Source of the DNA: Bog-473 sp963745175
GTDB lineage: Bacteria; Actinomycetota; Acidimicrobiia; Acidimicrobiales; RAAP-2
Direction: 5' to 3'
Length of the DNA: 64,000 bases
Assembly (NCBI GenBank): GCA_963745175.1
Contig: CAVUWK010000015.1
Coordinates: 124,001 to 188,000 of the forward strand
Below are positions 53,479-62,407 of the stretch, in pieces. A model generated the notes under the pieces. It was not told the origin of the DNA and did no database searches. It saw only the letters and a list, made by a program, of their open reading frames with translations. How positions within the stretch are numbered: the stretch's first letter is position 1; the number at the start of each line of letters is the position of its first letter. Made by a program: the position numbers and the translations under genes.

Positions 53479-54753
53479 ATGATGCCCGGCTTTCCTCTGA
53501 CCCGCCCTGGTAGACCATCACGGGTGCCCGTCGGCCTGGACGAACGCTGCTCAGCCCTCTTCCGCGATCACCGGGTCGAAGCGTTCGGCGGGAGCTTCCA
53601 CGTACCGGACAGAGACAGCTATCCCGCTCTCTTTGGCTGGGACAGCGGGTATCACGCTCTGTCGCAGCTCCATCTCGAACCTGACGCGGCGGTGCAGGAG
53701 CTGACGACCCTGTACCGGGCCAACCGGCTGCCGGACGGCCTGTTGTCCCATCAGCGTTATGTCCCCGGGGCGGAGGAACACCAACGCTTCATCGAGAACC
53801 TCTTCGGCCCCATGTTCGACGGCGATCGCACACCCTTCATCGATCCACCCACGTCCGCGTATGCCGCCGCGCGTCTCTCGCTGGCCCTCGGAGCACCGGC
53901 TGATGCGCTGCTCGACGAGGCCATTGCGCACCTGCACGCCCTGGCCCGCTCCCGGACGGTGGGCGGCCGGTCCCTCCCGGTGGTGCTCCATCCCTTCGAG
54001 ACGGGGACCGAAGGCAGTGCGCTCATGGAGACGGTGGTCCCCGCTGGCCTGGGCGCCTCCCTCCCCCGCCTGAAGGAGCTCACCCTCTCCTGCCGCGCCG
54101 CCGGCATGGTTCCCGAGCAGGCGCTGTCGGCGGGGCACGGCTTCGTCGTGTACGACCCCACCGTCTGCGGTTGGTACCTGTTGGCCCTCGAGGAGGTGGC
54201 CGCCGCATGCTTGGGCCGGGGCCGCGCCGCGGAGGCCAAGGAGGCCGAAGCCATGGCCGGGCGGGTGGCGGAGGATCTGGTGTCGCTGCTCTGGTGGGAA
54301 GCGGGACAGATCTTCGTTGCCTACGACCTGACCCGTTCGCGCCAACTGCACGGCATCGGGGCCATGGGGCTGATCCCCGCGGCCAGTCGCGCCCTGGCGG
54401 AGTCGGGCCTGTCCCAGCGGGTGGCCGAGCGCCACCTCGGCGCGGACGGGCCCATGTGGGGGCCCCAGGGCTTTGCGGCCGGCGTCGTGGTACCGGGCAA
54501 CGGCGTCGGCAGCTACGTCCAATGGGACGGCAATGCCGTCTGGGGCGCCACGGTCTACTGGGCCTACCTCGCGGCCGCCCGTCTCGGACGCTGGGACGAG
54601 GCCCGCCGGCTCTGCGGACAACTCACCGGCCTGATCGACCGGCACGGCTTCCGCGAGTTCTACGACGCGTTGACGGGCGAGCCGGGTGGTGCGGGTGCCG
54701 GGTCCGGCTTCACCTGGCCCGCGCTGGCGCTGGACATGACGATCCCGGAGTAG
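53479..54753 (+). CDS. GH63/MGH1-like (alpha/alpha)6 glycoside hydrolase
   Basis: 424 residues. Seen: YPALFGWDSGYHALSQLHLE, ELTTLYRANRLPDGLLSHQR, FIDPPTSAYAAARL and GSYVQWDGNAVWGATVYWAY with DEARRL, the repeat layout of six-hairpin glycosidases such as mannosyl-/glucosylglycerate hydrolases. Asp in FGWDSG and a late acidic residue are probable catalytic groups. The start is uncertain: ATG 53479 or 53482 lack ribosome sites, and GTG 53524 begins nearer the conserved domain. No signal peptide is seen, so a cytoplasmic sugar such as a compatible-solute glycoside is likely. No other sugar gene is adjacent. Confidence 0.78.
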   Translation: MMPGFPLTRPGRPSRVPVGLDERCSALFRDHRVEAFGGSFHVPDRDSYPALFGWDSGYHALSQLHLEPDAAVQELTTLYRANRLPDGLLSHQRYVPGAEEHQRFIENLFGPMFDGDRTPFIDPPTSAYAAARLSLALGAPADALLDEAIAHLHALARSRTVGGRSLPVVLHPFETGTEGSALMETVVPAGLGASLPRLKELTLSCRAAGMVPEQALSAGHGFVVYDPTVCGWYLLALEEVAAACLGRGRAAEAKEAEAMAGRVAEDLVSLLWWEAGQIFVAYDLTRSRQLHGIGAMGLIPAASRALAESGLSQRVAERHLGADGPMWGPQGFAAGVVVPGNGVGSYVQWDGNAVWGATVYWAYLAAARLGRWDEARRLCGQLTGLIDRHGFREFYDALTGEPGGAGAGSGFTWPALALDMTIPE

Positions 54754-54772
54754 GTCCGTCGAGGCCCTCCGG

Positions 54773-56047
54773 TCAGGTCGCGGCAGGCGTGGTGGCGAAC
54801 TGCAGCACATTGTGCGCCGCGTCATAGGTCACGAGGTACACCGGACCGATGTCGTACGCCCGGCCGGGTCCGAAGGAGACCGGTGCGCCCGCCCCGGGGA
54901 TCGTCGCGTTCTTGAGCCCGTAGCCGGCGTGCGTGAAGCTGGACACGGTGAGGTTCTTGCCGGCGGCCTTGGCGATCGTGGCGAACAGGGCAAGGTTGAT
55001 GCAGGCCGCCTCCACGGCGTAGAAGGTCTGGTCCGAGCCTGTGAGCGGGTTCGTGGGTGGCGTGATCTTGAGCGAGGGGTAGGCCGTGCGCACCACGGTG
55101 TCGCACTTTTGGACGGCGGGCGTGTGCCAGATCTGGTAGTTCGAAGGGACCGGGCTGGAGGTCAAGACGTTCTTGAGGTACTTCGGAGCGATGGCCGAGC
55201 CCAGGACCGCGCTCTCGATGCTGGGCTCGCTCGTGGCGATCCACGTTGGGCTGTAGGTGCTCTGGTTGTCGGCCAGGGCTTCGGGCCAGATGTTCGAGCC
55301 CGTGCCGACGGCGACGACCTCGTTGACGCCCGCTTGCTGAAAGCGCTCCGCGATGAGAGCGACCTGCTGGTTGGACGCCGTCTGGTCGTCCTGTGGTGCG
55401 TCGTCGAGCGCGCTCTCGGTCACGCGGACCCCGAGCGAGTGCAGGGACTTCTGGACGACCTGCAATTCGGCGGCATCAGTCTCCTGTCCGGCGAACAGCC
55501 CCACCTTCTTGCCCTTGAACAGCCCGCGGTGGGAGAAGACGGCCAGCTGCACGGGGTCGTAGGCCGTCGGTGGAGGCGTCACGGTGAAGTTGGGCGTGCC
55601 CCCCGCGGGCTCGACACTCTGGAAGCTCCCGGCGATCGTCGGGACGTGGTGCTGCTGCAGGAAGCAGTCGGGTTGCTGCGGATTGATGGCGACGAAGACA
55701 TCGTCGTCCTCGGACAGCTGGGTGCACGCCGTGATCGCCGGTCCCGTGCCCACGGGGTTCACCGCGACCAGGTACGGGACCAGGCGCCGGCCGTTGATGC
55801 CGCCATGGGCGTTCAGGTTCGCAATGAGGGCGTTGTAGGCGTCCGGGAAGCTGCCCTGGTCGAGGGTGATGCCGAACTGCCGCACCGCCGCCAGGTCGAC
55901 GTAGGGAATGCCGACCCGGATCGTGGTCGCGGTGACACCCTGGCTCGGCGCGCTGGCGCCCGCTGAGGCAGGACCGGCACCACCGGTGATGCCGACAACG
56001 CCCAGGATCAGTGAGCCGACGACGAGGGGGACGAAGCTTTTTCGCAT
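54773..56047 (-). CDS. ABC-type substrate-binding protein (branched-chain amino acid type)
   Basis: 424 residues. The N-terminal signal peptide MRKSFVPLVVGSLILGVVGI ends in small residues (PASAGASA) suited to signal peptidase I; no lipobox Cys is seen, which is unusual for an actinobacterial binding protein. The body shows the type I periplasmic-binding fold: TTIRVGIPYVDLAAVRQFGI, LNAHGGINGRRLVPYLVAVN, KKVGLFAGQETDAAELQVVQ and YAVEAACINLALFATIAKAA. ATG 56047 follows GGAG. No permease or ATPase is nearby, so it is an orphan; related proteins bind amides, aromatics or sterol-like acids. Confidence 0.85.
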   Translation of the reverse strand: MRKSFVPLVVGSLILGVVGITGGAGPASAGASAPSQGVTATTIRVGIPYVDLAAVRQFGITLDQGSFPDAYNALIANLNAHGGINGRRLVPYLVAVNPVGTGPAITACTQLSEDDDVFVAINPQQPDCFLQQHHVPTIAGSFQSVEPAGGTPNFTVTPPPTAYDPVQLAVFSHRGLFKGKKVGLFAGQETDAAELQVVQKSLHSLGVRVTESALDDAPQDDQTASNQQVALIAERFQQAGVNEVVAVGTGSNIWPEALADNQSTYSPTWIATSEPSIESAVLGSAIAPKYLKNVLTSSPVPSNYQIWHTPAVQKCDTVVRTAYPSLKITPPTNPLTGSDQTFYAVEAACINLALFATIAKAAGKNLTVSSFTHAGYGLKNATIPGAGAPVSFGPGRAYDIGPVYLVTYDAAHNVLQFATTPAAT

Positions 56048-56218
56048 GGTGGTCTCCACGGAACAGCTGCCATGGGGGGCGGGAACTGCTCACGTTTGCA
56101 CATATTTGGAGCCCGGACGGGGCAGGCGTGTTCACCAAAGGGATTCACCGCCACCTCGAATCGGGCCAGGTGAGGTCCGAACGGGAACATCGGGCTCGTG
56201 CGGGTGTTGGAGATACTC

Positions 56219-56773
56219 GTGGGTTCTACGGTGCTCCTCGTCTCTGGCAGTCTGCGGTCTGGCTCCACCAACACTGCTGTCCTGCGCACGGCAGGGGCGG
56301 TGGCTCCCCCCGACATGGAGTGTCTCCTCTACGAGCAGCTGAGTGCCCTCCCCCATTTCAACCCGGACGACGACGCCGATCCTCTCCCACCGGCGGTCGC
56401 TGGCCTCCGAACTCTGGTCCACCGGGCGGACGCGCTGGTGATCTGCACGCCCGAGTACGCGGGAGCGCTGCCCGGCTCGCTGAAGAACCTGCTGGAATGG
56501 CTCATCGGGGACGACGACATCCGTTCGATATACGGCAAGCCCGTCGCCGTGATCAACGCCTCTCCGCGGGGTGCACGGGATACCCACCAACAGCTCCGCA
56601 CGGTGCTCGGGTATGCCCACGCGACCCTTCTCGAGGACGTGAGTGCCGACATCCCGGTCGCTGCGTCACTGATTGGTGGGGACGGTGAGATCCACGACGG
56701 GGTGGTGCGCTCCGAGATCGAGGACGTGATGCACGGGTTGCGCGACAGCCTTTGCCCTGGGACGCGAGAATGA
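56219..56773 (+). CDS. NADPH-dependent FMN reductase family protein
   Basis: 184 residues. Seen: VLLVSGSLRSGSTNTAVLRT (FMN phosphate loop), ADALVICTPEYAGALPGSLK with NLLEWLIG (second FMN contact) and KPVAVINASPRGARDTHQQL. GTG 56219 is chosen because GGAG lies six bases upstream; GTG 56198 is in frame. It is similar to ChrR/azoreductase-like quinone reductases. It lies 24 bases before a HAD phosphatase gene and may be co-transcribed with it. Distinct from the FMN reductase at 21456. Confidence 0.86.
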   Translation: MGSTVLLVSGSLRSGSTNTAVLRTAGAVAPPDMECLLYEQLSALPHFNPDDDADPLPPAVAGLRTLVHRADALVICTPEYAGALPGSLKNLLEWLIGDDDIRSIYGKPVAVINASPRGARDTHQQLRTVLGYAHATLLEDVSADIPVAASLIGGDGEIHDGVVRSEIEDVMHGLRDSLCPGTRE

Positions 56774-56797
56774 CGCCCGACCTATGGGAGGCCATGA

Positions 56798-57421
56798 GTG
56801 ATTCAAGCCGTCATGTTCGACTTCGGCGGGGTGATCTCGTCCAGCCCGTTCGAGGCCTTCGCCCATCTGGAGGCCGAACGCGGGCTGCCGGATGGCTTCA
56901 TTCGCAGGGTGAACGCCACCAACCCCGACACCAACGCGTGGGCGCAGCTGGAGCGCGGTGCGCTCGACGTCGAGACGTTCGGGTCGCTGTGGTCGGCCGA
57001 GGCCCGGACCCTGGGCTACGAATTGGACGGGCGGCTGGTGCTCGAGCGGCTGGCGGGAGAGATCCGGCCACAGATGGTCGCGGCAATCCGTGCCTGCGGG
57101 ACGGCGTACAAGACGGCCTGCCTCACCAACAACTTCACCCGGGCGGAGGCGGTCCTTTCGGTTGAGGTGGCCGCGATCTATGCGCTGTTCGATGTCGTCC
57201 TCGAGTCGCGCGTGCTCGGCGTGCGGAAGCCGGACCCCCGCTTCTACGAACTCGCCTGCGAAGCCCTCGGCGTGCAACCTGAGGAATGCGTCTTCCTCGA
57301 CGACCTCGGCGTGAACCTCAAACCGGCGAGAGCGCTCGGGATGTACACCGTCAAGGTGACCGACCCCGACGAGGCGCTCGCCGAGCTCGGGGAATACCTG
57401 GGGCTCGACCTCACTGCCTGA
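56798..57421 (+). CDS. HAD-superfamily hydrolase (sEH-N/ACAD10-like phosphatase)
   Basis: 207 residues. Motif I is MFDFGGVISSSPFEAF (Asp nucleophile, DFGGV form), motif II CLTNNFT, the Lys region VLGVRKPDPRFYELACEALG and motif IV CVFLDDLGVNLKPARALGM. The DFGGV form and LTNN motif are typical of the phosphatase domain found in soluble epoxide hydrolase and ACAD10. GTG 56798 follows GGGAGG by six bases. The substrate is unknown; a phosphorylated small molecule or acyl-phosphate is possible. Confidence 0.88.
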   Translation: MIQAVMFDFGGVISSSPFEAFAHLEAERGLPDGFIRRVNATNPDTNAWAQLERGALDVETFGSLWSAEARTLGYELDGRLVLERLAGEIRPQMVAAIRACGTAYKTACLTNNFTRAEAVLSVEVAAIYALFDVVLESRVLGVRKPDPRFYELACEALGVQPEECVFLDDLGVNLKPARALGMYTVKVTDPDEALAELGEYLGLDLTA

Positions 57422-57477
57422 GATCCGGGCCTCCGCAGAGGTTGATGAGCCGGCTGTTCCGTTTGACTCGTTCGGAC

Positions 57478-57492
57478 CGACGGCGCCCGTCG
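57478..57492. terminator. GC hairpin between convergent HAD and epimerase genes
   Basis: CGACGG-CGC-CCGTCG forms a six-pair stem with a three-base loop just outside the epimerase stop, in the 72-base gap between two converging genes. It is stable but lacks a T-run, so it may assist rather than cause termination. Confidence 0.3.
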
Positions 57493-57493
57493 A

Positions 57494-58417
57494 TCACGCC
57501 TCGCGGTAATAGTGGTCCTCCTCCAGGTCCTCGAGAAGTGAGGGCCCGGCTGGCTCCCACGTGAGCAGCTCCCGCGTGAAGGCGGCGCTGGCGGGGCTGT
57601 CGAGCGAGACGAAGTGGCCCAGATGGGAGAAGTGTTCGCCCGCGTCGGCCGCGGCGACCGAAGCCGCCGGCACGCCGAGGTGGCGGCCCATCGTCTCGGC
57701 GATGTCTCGGAAAGGGACGCCCTCCTCCGCGACGGCGTGCAAGACCGATCCGGCGGGAGCGGCCTCGACGGCGAGGCGGGTCAGAACGGCAGCGTCGGAG
57801 CGGTGCACGGCCGGCCAACGGTTGGTGCCGTCTCCCACGTATCCGGCCACGCCGTTTTGGCGCGCCATACCGACGAGCATCGCCACGAAGCCGTGGTCGC
57901 CGTCACCATGGACCGTCGGGGGGAAGCGGAGCACCGATGAGCGGACGCCGATGCCGCGGAGCGACAGCGTGAGCAGGGCGGTGGCTGCCCGGAGTCCGGC
58001 AGGGTTGGCTCGCACCTCGGCGCTGGGCACGAGCCCGTCGTCCTCGATCGCCACGCGACCGGCTCTCAGACCGAGGATGCCCGAGGCGAGCACGAAGGGA
58101 CGGTCTGAGCCGGCCAGGACCGTACCCATAGCCTCGACGGCTCGGCGGTCGGCTGCCGCGGCGGCGCCGAAGTTGCCGCCAAAGGCCACCTCGTGTTGGA
58201 AGGCGAGGTGGATGACGCCGTCGGAGTCATCGGCCGCCTTGGCCAGGCCGTCGGGGTCGTCGAGATCGCCCCGCTGCACGATTGCGCCAGCCTCCTCCAG
58301 CCGCTGCGCCGCCATCTCGGAGCGGGCGAGGCCCACCACCTCGTGGCCCGCTCCGAGTAGGTCGGCCACGACGGCCGAACCGATCCAGCCCGATGCGCCC
58401 GTAACGAAGATTCTCAT
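57494..58417 (-). CDS. NAD(P)-dependent epimerase/dehydratase-like protein (extended SDR)
   Basis: 307 residues. Seen: MRIFVTGASGWIGSAVVADL (extended-SDR TGxxGxxG), GLARSEMAAQRLEEAGAIVQ, GDLDDPDGLAKAADDSDGVI with HLAF, LGLRAGRVAIEDDG and GDGTNRWPAVHRSDAAVLTR. The catalytic YxxxK is not obvious, as in atypical or NmrA-like members, so it may sense or reduce rather than epimerise. ATG 58417 follows GGGAGG by seven bases. Divergent from a TetR gene with two near-identical operator copies between them, so it is very likely the regulated target. Confidence 0.85.
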   Translation of the reverse strand: MRIFVTGASGWIGSAVVADLLGAGHEVVGLARSEMAAQRLEEAGAIVQRGDLDDPDGLAKAADDSDGVIHLAFQHEVAFGGNFGAAAAADRRAVEAMGTVLAGSDRPFVLASGILGLRAGRVAIEDDGLVPSAEVRANPAGLRAATALLTLSLRGIGVRSSVLRFPPTVHGDGDHGFVAMLVGMARQNGVAGYVGDGTNRWPAVHRSDAAVLTRLAVEAAPAGSVLHAVAEEGVPFRDIAETMGRHLGVPAASVAAADAGEHFSHLGHFVSLDSPASAAFTRELLTWEPAGPSLLEDLEEDHYYREA

Positions 58418-58442
58418 GCTGATGCCTCCCGACGGCTTGCTG

Positions 58443-58488
58443 ATGTCAGTAACTGTCATCAGCATAGAACGCATGTCAGTGACTGTCA
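58443..58488. promoter_or_regulatory. Tandem TetR operator candidates ATGTCAGTRACTGTCA x2
   Basis: Two 16-base copies at 58443-58458 and 58473-58488 differ at one base (A or G in the centre) and are exactly 30 bases apart, close to three helical turns. Each contains the palindromic core CAGTNACTG. They fill the gap between the divergent epimerase-like and TetR genes. TAGGAT at 58493-58498 is a possible -10 for the TetR gene, seven bases before its ATG. Confidence 0.7.
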
Positions 58489-58505
58489 ACACTAGGATCG
58501 AATTC

Positions 58506-59075
58506 ATGGGCCGATGGCAGCCGGACAGTCGTGGGCGATTGCAGGAAGCAGCGTTGGCGCTGTACGCACAACAAGGATTCGACCAGACCACAGCCGCCCA
58601 GATCGCCGACGAGGCGGGGCTGACCGAGCGCACGTTCTTCCGGCACTTCGCCGACAAACGAGAGGTGCTCTTCGGTGGGTCCGCCCTCCTTCAGGAGCGG
58701 ATCGTGGCAGGCGTGGCCGGCGCGCCGGCACGTGAGGGTCCACTGGACGCCGTTGCCCAGGGCCTCGATGCCGCCGCGGTCATGCTCGGTGAGTTTCGCC
58801 GTGACCTGTCCCGTCAACGCCAGCTCGTGATAGCCGCCAACCCGGAACTACGTGAGCGCGAGCTCGCCAAAATGGCCGACTACGCCGCCGCGGTCGCCGC
58901 AGCACTGCGTCAGCGGGGCGTGACCGAACCGCAGGCGACCTTGGCCGCCGACGCTGGCATGACGGTGCTGCGCGTGGCGATGCAGCGGTGGGTCAGCGGG
59001 GATGACGGCCAGGACCTCGCTTCCATCATGCGCGACTCCGTCGCCGAACTACGGGCGGTGGCAGCGAGCGACTGA
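58506..59075 (+). CDS. TetR family transcriptional regulator
   Basis: 189 residues. HTH: RGRLQEAALALYAQQGFDQT then AAQIADEAGLTERTFFRHFA and DKREVLFGGSALL, a standard TetR DNA-binding domain; the C-terminal part is helical (AALRQRGVTEPQATLAADAG). ATG 58506 is preferred over ATG 58473, because the latter falls inside the second operator copy and TAGGAT seven bases before 58506 suggests a leaderless transcript. It probably represses itself and the divergent epimerase-like gene through the two operator copies. Confidence 0.9.
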   Translation: MGRWQPDSRGRLQEAALALYAQQGFDQTTAAQIADEAGLTERTFFRHFADKREVLFGGSALLQERIVAGVAGAPAREGPLDAVAQGLDAAAVMLGEFRRDLSRQRQLVIAANPELRERELAKMADYAAAVAAALRQRGVTEPQATLAADAGMTVLRVAMQRWVSGDDGQDLASIMRDSVAELRAVAASD

Positions 59076-59121
59076 CGATTCCTGGCTCTGCAACCAGCTG
59101 GCAACCAACCGCGAGGAAGAA

Positions 59122-61728
59122 TTGTCCGACAGTAGGAACGTGGCTCGGCGCGAAAAAGGAACAGGGCTGTCGCGAGGACGCAGGCGCGCCAGTGCGGGCA
59201 CGGCGGACCGACTCGACCCGGGCATCGAGGCGGGCGCTCCGCCGGAGGTCTCTGCCCCTTCCATCGCCGACGTGGCCTCGCTCACCGGCGCCCTGTTGAA
59301 GCTGCCGGACAGCGTCGTCGTCCTCGACGAGGTTGGAAATGTCGCCTGGGGCAACTCGTCTGCGCTGCGCTTCTTCGGCCGGTCGCTGGACGATGGCGTC
59401 GGCATTTCGGGCTTGAGCCTGGTGCACCCGGACGACCAGGAGCTGGTGCTCCGCTCGCTCACCACAATTCAGGACAAGGAGGTCGGCGACCCCATTGAGA
59501 TCCGCGTCGAGTCCGCCACAGGTTGGCGCCTCGTCGAGATCGTCGGCACCCCCCTCAAACTCTCCGGCAAGAACCACGTCCTCCTCTGCCTCCGTGACCT
59601 GACCAAACGCCGGCGTTTCGAGCTCGCCAGTGGCCAGGAGGCACGCTTCCGGTCCTTGGTGCACAACGCTGGCTCCGCCATCATGCTCGTGTCCGCCACC
59701 GGGCTCCTCGAATCCGCCTCGGGGGCGATCACCCGCCTGTTGGGCCACGATCCCGAGCTCATCGAGATGCGGCCGCTCACCGACATCGTGGCCGAACCCG
59801 ACCGTCGCCAGGTCGTGGCCGCCCTGCATGCGGCCGCGCGCGGGGCGACGGCCGCCCACCCCGTGACCGTCCGGGTCGGGCTTCTGCGCCATGACGGGGA
59901 GACGACGGTCCCGTTTGAGCTGAGCATCGTGGACCTGATTGACGACCCCACCGTCGAGGGCTTCGTGATCTCTGCCCACGATGCTTCCGCACAGGTCGCC
60001 GCCGAAGACGAGCTGAGCGAGGCCCTTTCCCTGCTGACCGCCACCCTTGACTCGACGGCTGATGGGATCCTCGTCGTCGACAACGGCGGAGCGATCGCCG
60101 GGTTCAACCGGCGCTTCTCCGAAATCTGGCGTATCGCCGCCGATTTCGTGGCTGTTGGCGACGACTCCTCCAAACTCGCGTTCGTCCTCGACCAGCTGCT
60201 CAACCCGCAGACGTTTCACGCCCGTCGGAGGGAGCTCCTGCAGAAGCCGGACAACGAGAGCTTCGACACTCTCGTGTTCAAGGACGGGCGCGCTCTCGAA
60301 CTGACGTCCCGGCCGCAGGCAGTCGACGGCAGGATCGTCGGCAGGGTCTGGAGCTTCCGCGATGTCACCGACCGCCTCCGGTTGGAAGACGAGCTCGAGT
60401 ACCGGGCCTTCCACGACTCCTTGACGGGACTCGCAAACAAGGCGCTGTTCCAGGACCGGCTCGAGCACGCCCTGGCCCGGATCGATCAGACCGGCTCCCA
60501 TCTGGCCGTGCTGTTCATCGATCTCGATGATTTCAAGACGGTGAACGACAGCCTGGGGCACGGGGAGGGGGACCAGCTGCTCAAGCAGGTGGCGACGAAC
60601 CTCTCCGAGTGCCTCCGGCCTCTCGACACCGCAGCGCGTCTGGGTGGCGACGAGTTCGCCATCCTCATCGAGGACGTTTGGTCCCACCAGGACATCACGA
60701 CCCTGGCCCAGCGCATCCTTGAATCGCTCCGCCCAGCCGTCCAGGACGGGACCCGATCCGCCACCTCGGCGGGCAGTATCGGCATCGCGTTCGACGAACC
60801 CGGCATCACCAGCGAGCAGCTCCTACGAAACGCGGACATTGCCATGTACAAGGCGAAGGAAAGTGGCAAGAACCGCTTCGAGATCTACCGAAAGGAGATG
60901 CACGCTGCGGTGCTGGCCCGCATCGAGCAAGAGCGCGAACTGCGCGCGGCGATCCACAACGGTGACCTGCTCACGCACTACCAGCCGATCTACGACCTCG
61001 ACACACGCCGGATCATCGGCTTCGAGGCACTCGTGCGGTGGGCACACCCGATCGGCGGTCTGGTCGACCCGCGGCTGTTCGTACCGCTGGCCGAGGAACT
61101 GGGGCTGATCGACGAGATCGACTCCTTCGTGCTTCGTTCGGCCTGCTTGCAGGCGCGCCAGTGGCAGGAGCGAGGACTCTCGGATCCGGGGCTGGTCATG
61201 AGTGTCAACCTGTCACCCGGCCAGCTCATCGACCCCGACCTCGCGCAAAGGATCACCGCGCAGGTCGAGGCGTGCAGGTTCGATCCCGGGTCACTGATCC
61301 TCGAGATCACCGAGAGCGCGATGCTGAGCGACAACGAGACCACGGTGCGCAACCTGGTCGAGCTGCGATCCCTTGGCGTGCGCGTCGCGCTCGACGATTT
61401 CGGGACGGGGTATTCCTCGCTGTCCCACCTCGACCGGCTCCAGGTCGACATCGTGAAAATCGATAAATCCTTCGTCCAGGCCTTGGGGGCCGGCGACGAC
61501 ATGCACAGCCTGGCTGCCGCCATGGTGCAGCTGGCCCAGACACTCGGCTACGAGGCGATCGGCGAGGGTGTGGAGAACCCGGTCCAAGAGCAGGGGCTGC
61601 GGACGCTGGGCTGCCGGTTCGCCCAGGGTTATCACCTTGGCCGACCGCTGAACACCGAGTGCACGGAGCTTCTGCTCAAGGCCCAGGTCACGCTCGACCC
61701 GGTCTCCGGGACGGTGTTGACGGACTGA
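59122..61728 (+). CDS. PAS-GGDEF-EAL cyclic-di-GMP signalling protein
   Basis: 868 residues. Three PAS-like sensor segments (about residues 50-165, 185-300, 310-425; for example SVVVLDEVGNVAWGNSSALR and GILVVDNGGAIAGFNRRFSE) precede a GGDEF domain (RLGGDEFAILIED, near residue 508) and an EAL domain (FEALVRWAHP near 635, LDDFGTGYSSLSHLDRLQVD). Both catalytic motifs look intact. RPLD, five residues before GGDEF, is a product-inhibition I-site. No membrane helix is seen, so it is probably cytoplasmic. TTG 59122 behind GAGGAAG is chosen as start; GTG 59140 is an alternative. It may make or degrade c-di-GMP depending on the PAS signal. Confidence 0.92.
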   Translation: MSDSRNVARREKGTGLSRGRRRASAGTADRLDPGIEAGAPPEVSAPSIADVASLTGALLKLPDSVVVLDEVGNVAWGNSSALRFFGRSLDDGVGISGLSLVHPDDQELVLRSLTTIQDKEVGDPIEIRVESATGWRLVEIVGTPLKLSGKNHVLLCLRDLTKRRRFELASGQEARFRSLVHNAGSAIMLVSATGLLESASGAITRLLGHDPELIEMRPLTDIVAEPDRRQVVAALHAAARGATAAHPVTVRVGLLRHDGETTVPFELSIVDLIDDPTVEGFVISAHDASAQVAAEDELSEALSLLTATLDSTADGILVVDNGGAIAGFNRRFSEIWRIAADFVAVGDDSSKLAFVLDQLLNPQTFHARRRELLQKPDNESFDTLVFKDGRALELTSRPQAVDGRIVGRVWSFRDVTDRLRLEDELEYRAFHDSLTGLANKALFQDRLEHALARIDQTGSHLAVLFIDLDDFKTVNDSLGHGEGDQLLKQVATNLSECLRPLDTAARLGGDEFAILIEDVWSHQDITTLAQRILESLRPAVQDGTRSATSAGSIGIAFDEPGITSEQLLRNADIAMYKAKESGKNRFEIYRKEMHAAVLARIEQERELRAAIHNGDLLTHYQPIYDLDTRRIIGFEALVRWAHPIGGLVDPRLFVPLAEELGLIDEIDSFVLRSACLQARQWQERGLSDPGLVMSVNLSPGQLIDPDLAQRITAQVEACRFDPGSLILEITESAMLSDNETTVRNLVELRSLGVRVALDDFGTGYSSLSHLDRLQVDIVKIDKSFVQALGAGDDMHSLAAAMVQLAQTLGYEAIGEGVENPVQEQGLRTLGCRFAQGYHLGRPLNTECTELLLKAQVTLDPVSGTVLTD

Positions 61729-61793
61729 ATTGACGAGCAATCGCGCAGGGCGGAGAGAGCGCGCTCGGTGTTCGCGTTCATGTCGCCGGTCGG

Positions 61794-61807
61794 GGGCACT
61801 TCTGCCC
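61794..61807. terminator. Hairpin GGGCA-CTTC-TGCCC between convergent genes
   Basis: A five-pair GC stem with a CTTC tetraloop lies in the 89-base gap between the converging GGDEF-EAL and PPOX genes, just before the PPOX stop. No T-run follows. Weak terminator candidate. Confidence 0.3.
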
Positions 61808-61817
61808 GTCGGGCGGC

Positions 61818-62285
61818 TCAGTCCTGCGCAACCAGCCGAGCCGGAAAACCGCCCCGGCTAATGGGGCCCCAGCGGTCGATCGTCAGGCGGAGCAGCACCT
61901 TTCCCTGACGTGCCATGGCTTGCCGGTACTCGTCCCAGTCAGGGTGTTCCCCACTTATGGAGCGGTAGTACTCGACGAGGGCTTCGATGGCCTCGGGCTG
62001 CCGGACCAGCTCGATGTGACCATCGAGTTGCACCCATTCCCCGTTGAACTCGTCCGAGAGCACACAGACCGAGGCCTGCTCGTTGCGAGCGGCGTTCTTC
62101 GATTTGGCTCGTTCAGGATAGCTCGAGATGGCGACCCGACCCTCCGTGTCGACACCCATCGTCACCGGGGAAACTTGCGGCCTGCCGTCCCGGCGGGTGG
62201 TGACGAGAATCCCGTGGTGTCGCGGCCGAACGAAGTCCAGCAGCTCGTCGCGGCTGACGATCAGATCGCGGGCAGCGGTGGGCAT
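61818..62285 (-). CDS. PPOX-class (F420/FMN-binding split-barrel) oxidoreductase
   Basis: 155 residues. Seen: LLDFVRPRHHGILVTTRRDG, RPQVSPVTMGVDTEGRVAIS, SYPERAKSKNAARNEQASVC and EWVQLDGHIELVR, the split-barrel fold shared by pyridoxamine-phosphate oxidases and actinobacterial F420-dependent reductases. SxxxRAKxxNxxR is typical of the F420-binding group. ATG 62285 starts it. It is divergent from the Ohr-like gene. The substrate is unknown; biliverdin or quinone-type reductions are known for relatives. Confidence 0.87.
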   Translation of the reverse strand: MPTAARDLIVSRDELLDFVRPRHHGILVTTRRDGRPQVSPVTMGVDTEGRVAISSYPERAKSKNAARNEQASVCVLSDEFNGEWVQLDGHIELVRQPEAIEALVEYYRSISGEHPDWDEYRQAMARQGKVLLRLTIDRWGPISRGGFPARLVAQD

Positions 62286-62407
62286 GGCTCGATGCTACCG
62301 GCGTGTCCCGTGCTCGGCGTTGCACTCCGTCCCGCGGTCGCCGACCGGCGCTTGGGCGGAGGCGAGCCGGTAGCGTCCCAACTACAGGACGCGAGAGAGG
62401 AGTCGAA

